From an uncultured Prevotella sp. (lineage in GTDB: Bacteria; Bacteroidota; Bacteroidia; Bacteroidales; Bacteroidaceae): a stretch of DNA of 7,725 nucleotides. Where the stretch lies: positions 1 through 7,725 of the forward strand of contig URYG01000155.1 in assembly GCA_900551985.1 (NCBI GenBank), read 5' to 3'. The position numbers were made by a program, and so were the translations under genes. The stretch's first letter is position 1, and the number at the start of each line of letters is the position of its first letter. Of the stretch, positions 6,170 through 7,725 are shown one piece after another. The notes beneath the pieces were generated by a model. That model was not told the DNA's origin and ran no database searches. It was given only the letters and a program-made list of their open reading frames with translations.

Positions 6170-7444
6170 ATGCAAAAAGAAGTTTTCAAGACTCTCATCA
6201 AGGAGGGACAAAACGAAATACAGGAGATTGAACTCTATCAAAGACCTTTCGACTTTGAGGAGCAGGGCAGATATGTGCTTGTAGGTATCCGCCAGGCAGG
6301 AAAGTCTTATCTGCTCTATCAGCGTGCCAAACAATTCCTTGCCGAAGGGCACGACATCAAGGAATTCGTCTATATCAACTTTGACGACGAACGCCTCTAC
6401 GGAATGAAAGTGGAAGACTTCGACCTGATTCTGCAGGCATACAATACCATGTACTCCTATAAACCTATCCTATTCTTCGATGAAATTCAGAATATCGAGG
6501 GATGGGAGCACTTTGCACGCCGTCTTGCCAATCAGAAATACAGGGTATTCATCACGGGTTCCAATGCCAAGATGCTGAGCCGTGACATCGCCACAACTCT
6601 GGGAGCCCGCTACTTTGATGAAAAGGTTTTTCCTTTCTCTTTCAAAGAATATCTGGTTGCCAAAGGCGTTACACTCGAAGAGAACTGGCAGTATGGCAAG
6701 CAAAAAAATATAGTGCAGCAACTCTTTTCGGAATACTTCAAATGGGGAGGTTTTCCGGAACTTCTTCTTTATAAGAACAAACGCCATTGGCTGAATGGAC
6801 TCTATGAGAAAATCGTGTTAGGCGATGTGGTGCAGAGAAACAATATCAAGAACGATCATGCTTTACGACTTGCCATCAAGCGGCTTGCCGATAATATCAT
6901 GCAACCAACAGCCTACAACAGACTTGCCAACATGGTAAAGAGTGCCGGCGTTTCTACCAATACGGCCTCCATGATCGACTACATCCGATACACCAAAGAG
7001 GCTTGTCTCTTATTTACGTTAGACAACTATGCCTCTAAATTTGCAGAAAAGGAAACAGCCAAGAAGCATTATTTTACTGATAATGGTTTGCTGAGCATCT
7101 TTCTTACTGACTCAAAGTCGCCTCTGTTGGAAAATCTATGCGCCATCACCCTGCATAAGAAATACAACAGAAACTATGAGATGCCGAAACTGTATTATTA
7201 CAACCAGAACATAGAAGTGGATTTCTACGTTCCAGAAGAAGGACTGGCGATACAGGCTTCCTTCAGTCTTGAAGATATGGATACCCGAAAGCGGGAAGTA
7301 GCAGCACTCATCGCCCTAAATAAGGTTTATCCTATCAGGAAAGCCATCATCATAACATACGATGAAGAAGAAATCATCGAGGATGATGGCGTAACTATAG
7401 AAGTCATTCCTATCTGGAAGTGGTTAATTTCGGCTGAAAAATAA
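6170..7444 (+). CDS. AAA-family ATPase with DUF4143-type C-terminal domain
   Basis: From ATG 6170 the protein has 424 residues. Walker A is GIRQAGKS (39-46), Walker B is ILFFDEIQ (D104, E105), and a sensor-like strand is FITGSN (127-132). The lid region carries the family motif GGFPE (193-197). This order matches the AAA_14 plus DUF4143 architecture (PF13173, PF13635), common in many copies in Bacteroidota and archaea. The C-terminal domain resembles a PD-(D/E)xK fold: E321 (LLENLC) and D351 (EVDFYV) are present. The usual E-V-K triad is replaced by Q-A-S (in AIQAS), so nuclease activity is doubtful. No membrane helix or signal peptide. The biological role of the family is not established; roles in DNA transactions or defence have been suggested. 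The gene appears more AT-rich than the ATPase-ribF block and is bracketed by two palindrome families, which fits acquisition as a unit. Confidence 0.88.
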   Translation: MQKEVFKTLIKEGQNEIQEIELYQRPFDFEEQGRYVLVGIRQAGKSYLLYQRAKQFLAEGHDIKEFVYINFDDERLYGMKVEDFDLILQAYNTMYSYKPILFFDEIQNIEGWEHFARRLANQKYRVFITGSNAKMLSRDIATTLGARYFDEKVFPFSFKEYLVAKGVTLEENWQYGKQKNIVQQLFSEYFKWGGFPELLLYKNKRHWLNGLYEKIVLGDVVQRNNIKNDHALRLAIKRLADNIMQPTAYNRLANMVKSAGVSTNTASMIDYIRYTKEACLLFTLDNYASKFAEKETAKKHYFTDNGLLSIFLTDSKSPLLENLCAITLHKKYNRNYEMPKLYYYNQNIEVDFYVPEEGLAIQASFSLEDMDTRKREVAALIALNKVYPIRKAIIITYDEEEIIEDDGVTIEVIPIWKWLISAEK

Positions 7445-7561
7445 AACACGGACAAATTGAATTTGTCCGGCTTGTTTGTCCGGTGGCTTGTAACTATCAA
7501 ATAATCAAAGATTTATAAGTCTCCGGACAATTTGTCCGGACAAATTCAATTTGTCCGTGTT
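7445..7561. repeat. 26-base perfect inverted repeat built of GGACAAATT palindromes
   Basis: Bases 7445-7470 are the exact reverse complement of 7536-7561, 26 of 26. Each arm is itself an odd palindrome: ten-base arms CGGACAAATT and AATTTGTCCG around one base (7449-7469 centred on G7459; 7537-7557 centred on C7547). A third odd palindrome, TCCGGACAA/TTGTCCGGA around T7531 (7522-7540), overlaps the right arm. A further half-site TTGTCCGG lies at 7476-7483 and pairs with CCGGACAA at 7523-7530. The whole can fold either as a long nested hairpin (26 pairs, 5x5 internal loop, 8 pairs, about 39-base loop) or as separate small hairpins. The left arm begins on the base after the ATPase stop codon. Confidence 0.9.
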
Positions 7562-7569
7562 ATTTTTTT
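7537..7569 (+). terminator. Rho-independent terminator of the AAA ATPase gene
   Basis: The right arm folds locally (CGGACAAAT with ATTTGTCCG) and is followed by TGTTA and seven T residues at 7563-7569. The same T-tract also follows the long 26-pair hairpin, so either fold could terminate. On the opposite strand the outer left flank gives TTTTATTTTTC (complement of 7435-7445 region), so termination from the other direction is also possible. Confidence 0.75.
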
Positions 7570-7702
7570 AGCATGAATTTGTAAAAAAAGCAGGGATTTC
7601 CATCCAAACGATACGTTCCCATGAAGAAAACGATGACTTCTGATCCGAGAAACGGTGAGTTTTGGGGGAGGAAAGTACATATAAAAAGTGTTTGAGAGAA
7701 GA
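7570..7702. other. Intergenic stretch with no gene or RNA recognised
   Basis: I see no consensus TAnnTTTG box, strong hairpin or recognisable RNA family here. A 24-codon reading frame (ATG 7621 to TGA 7695) has no recognisable product. A G-rich run (GGGGGAGG, about 7665-7672) is the only compositional oddity. Confidence 0.4.
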
Positions 7703-7725
7703 ATGAGGAAAGTTTACTGGTTATC
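7703..7725 (+). CDS. Possible start of a downstream gene, cut by window edge
   Basis: ATG at 7703 opens a frame reading M-R-K-V-Y-W-L to the window end. The purine-rich stretch GAGAGAAGA just before it is compatible with initiation. Seven residues with a basic then hydrophobic start are too few to identify anything; the call rests only on position and would fail if the frame closes soon after. Confidence 0.2.

Noticed and set aside
7621..7695. 24-codon frame starting MKKTMTSD
   Set aside because: Too short, no promoter or recognisable product; chance frame or at most a leader peptide.

Overview
The window looks like a chromosomal segment from a gut-type Bacteroidota, most likely a Prevotella/Segatella relative. 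The strongest clue is five promoter-like sites built on the Bacteroidota -7 box (TAnnTTTG: TATCTTTG or TATATTTG). Three of them have a TTTG-like -33 element 20 bases upstream. Start codons lack Shine-Dalgarno sequences, as is usual in this phylum. The species call is inference from these signals and protein style; no search was run.

Layout. Bases 1-55 are a tRNA with a CAT anticodon on the minus strand, cut by the window edge, with a well-formed divergent promoter. A plus-strand block follows: a PMCA-type calcium P-type ATPase (233-2872), the bifunctional riboflavin kinase/FAD synthetase RibF (about 2915-3865) and a CPBP-family intramembrane protease (3852-4685). These are tightly packed, with short gaps and then a 14-base overlap. 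They probably form one transcript that ends at a hairpin near 4746-4775. Between 4686 and 5170 a small two-helix membrane protein is encoded on the minus strand. It has its own promoter and shares the hairpin as a convergent terminator. Divergent to it is a PP2C-like (PPM) phosphatase (5177-6028).

The most unusual part is 6011-7569. A lone AAA ATPase with a DUF4143-type C-terminus (6170-7444) sits between two unrelated families of odd-centred palindromes. Upstream are three copies of TTTATTGGCAATAAA (the middle one with two changes) at an exact 33-base period, ending next to the promoter. The first copy also encodes the last codons and stop of the phosphatase. Downstream, starting on the base after the stop codon, is a 26-base perfect inverted repeat made of GGACAAATT/AATTTGTCC half-sites, followed by seven T residues. 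This could be a transcription unit with an operator array and an elaborate terminator, or a transferable cassette with its own boundaries.

How the genes work together: the first three encode housekeeping functions (calcium export, FMN/FAD synthesis, membrane proteolysis) with no obvious shared pathway. The phosphatase and the ATPase are adjacent but have separate promoters, so any functional link is speculative. From 7570 to the end no gene can be called with confidence; an ATG at 7703 may open the next one.
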